Shown here: positions 6,121 through 6,778 of the stretch, piece after piece
Layout: each line of letters begins with the position of its first letter
Position numbering within the stretch: position 1 is the first letter of the stretch
From: a bacterium
GTDB taxonomy: Bacteria > Patescibacteriota > Minisyncoccia > Phycocordibacterales > 2-02-FULL-43-11
DNA length: 6,778 nucleotides
NCBI GenBank assembly: GCA_021814895.1
Contig: JAKAHN010000034.1
Coordinates: 1-6,778 of the forward strand
Reading direction: 5' to 3'
Position numbers and translations under genes: made by a program
The notes under the pieces: model-generated
Seen by the model: the letters and a program-made list of their open reading frames with translations, nothing else
Databases searched by the model: none
Told to the model about the DNA's origin: nothing

Positions 6121-6684
6121 TTAATTTATACCTTCCCCCTCCTTTTCCTCCACCTTTTCCTTATTTGCTATAAAAGCGTTAAATTCTTCTCTAATTTTCT
6201 GATAATCAGGCAAGTCTTCAACTTTTGAAACGCCCAGAAACATTAACACATCAAAAGTGGGTTTGTATAAAAAGACTCTTTGGTCTTTTGAATCTTCAGC
6301 TCTCTCCACAAGACCGCGAATCAAAAGGTTCCTGACAATGAAAGCCGAATTGACTCCGCGAATAAAATCTATATCGCGACGAGAAATCGGACCATAATAT
6401 AAAATCGTAGATAAAGTTTCCAAACCGGCTCGGCCAATATCGCGCGACAGCTCTTCTTTGCTAAGTTTTTCAATCAAAACCGACGATTCCGGCGCCGTGA
6501 CAATCGCCACCTCGTTTTCTTTTCTGATTAACATCACCCCTCTTTCTTTTAGAGCCGATTCAAGCTCGTCAATAGATGCCTTGATCGCTTCTTCGTTTTC
6601 CTCAAGCAAAGAAGCCAGTTGTTTTATCGCAACCGGTTCCGCCCTCCAAAACAATATTGATTCTATTTTTCCAGCTAAATTCAT
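6121..6684 (-). CDS. scpB: ScpB, segregation and condensation protein B
   Basis: ScpB dimerises and binds the kleisin ScpA, which bridges the SMC heads; the complex organises and segregates the chromosome. The 187 residues are normal for the family and contain two winged-helix domains, about 1-75 and 85-155. Diagnostic segments are the start NLAGKIESILFW, then GRAGLETLSTILYYGPISRRDI (about 84-105) and IRGVNSAFIVRNLLIRGLVE (108-127), which match the conserved core around RGVNS. The last 20 residues are a charged Lys/Glu tail. It lies 29 bases after the end of scpA, the usual order, and 29 bases before the carboxypeptidase gene, so all three are probably on one transcript. The ATG matches the expected start of the first helix; its leader (AAAATATCAA) has no Shine-Dalgarno site. 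Confidence 0.95.
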   Translation of the reverse strand: MNLAGKIESILFWRAEPVAIKQLASLLEENEEAIKASIDELESALKERGVMLIRKENEVAIVTAPESSVLIEKLSKEELSRDIGRAGLETLSTILYYGPISRRDIDFIRGVNSAFIVRNLLIRGLVERAEDSKDQRVFLYKPTFDVLMFLGVSKVEDLPDYQKIREEFNAFIANKEKVEEKEGEGIN

Positions 6685-6713
6685 TTGATATTTTATAATT
6701 TACGCGATACACC

Positions 6714-6778
6714 TTAAACATACCTCGGCGTTCCAACTTTCTCCGTCTCCATCGTTATTTCGTCAAAATTATTTTCTT
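6714..6778 (-). CDS. scpA: ScpA kleisin, C-terminal fragment
   Basis: The last 20 codons plus TAA of a minus-strand gene that enters from the right edge. The visible end reads ENNFDEITMETEKVG then TPRYV. An acidic F.DI..E segment followed by TPRY is how I recognise the C-terminal winged helix of Parcubacterial ScpA to finish. The other two frames are closed within the fragment or give no meaningful sequence. Its position 29 bases ahead of scpB, on the same strand, is the standard scpA-scpB arrangement and is the strongest support. ScpA is the kleisin that links SMC heads and binds ScpB. Confidence is limited by the very short stretch. Confidence 0.75.
   Translation of the reverse strand, partial: ENNFDEITMETEKVGTPRYV

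Noticed and set aside
4690..6688. Plus-strand ORFs of 66, 74 and 76 codons opposite mraY, dac and scpB
   Set aside because: Each is antisense to a strongly supported gene and has no promoter or family resemblance.
1..6778. CRISPR array, tRNA, rRNA, transposase or toxin-antitoxin pair
   Set aside because: I saw no regularly spaced repeats, no tRNA-like cloverleaf in the gaps, no rRNA segment and no transposase or toxin motif on either strand.

Overview
The window is an AT-rich bacterial chromosome segment carrying a compact block of chromosome-segregation and peptidoglycan genes, almost all on the minus strand. Protein sequence style points to the Candidate Phyla Radiation, most likely Parcubacteria (Patescibacteria/Minisyncoccota). 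The signs are an RNA helicase with an Arg/Gly-rich start followed by KIDVSRFINKAVI, a divergent MraY with a non-standard catalytic motif, a MurG with HESDSVPG in place of HEQN, a DUF5666-type exported protein, and start codons without Shine-Dalgarno motifs. This placement is inference from motifs; no rRNA or marker gene is present.

Read in the direction of transcription (right to left) the main block is scpA (only its last 20 codons), scpB, a D-Ala-D-Ala carboxypeptidase of peptidase family S11, mraY, ftsW and murG, ending at an intrinsic terminator at about 1421-1453. scpA, scpB and the carboxypeptidase are spaced by 29 bases each. Larger gaps before mraY (107 bases, with an AT-rich foldback repeat) and before ftsW (141 bases, with a possible promoter and a 10-base palindrome) may split the block into sub-operons. 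MraY and MurG make lipid I and lipid II, FtsW polymerises lipid II at the septum, and the carboxypeptidase trims the stem peptides. ScpA and ScpB work with SMC in chromosome segregation. murD, which often sits between mraY and ftsW, is absent here.

Downstream of murG is a separate minus-strand gene for a secreted protein with two DUF5666-like repeats and an aromatic C-terminal tail. It converges on a very small plus-strand unit: promoter 347-374, a 27-codon Pro/Thr/Glu-rich ORF at 419-502, and a strong hairpin terminator at 521-554 that both genes probably share. This mini-gene is the least explained element of the window. Divergent from it, at the left edge, is the start of a DEAD-box RNA helicase gene with its own promoter.
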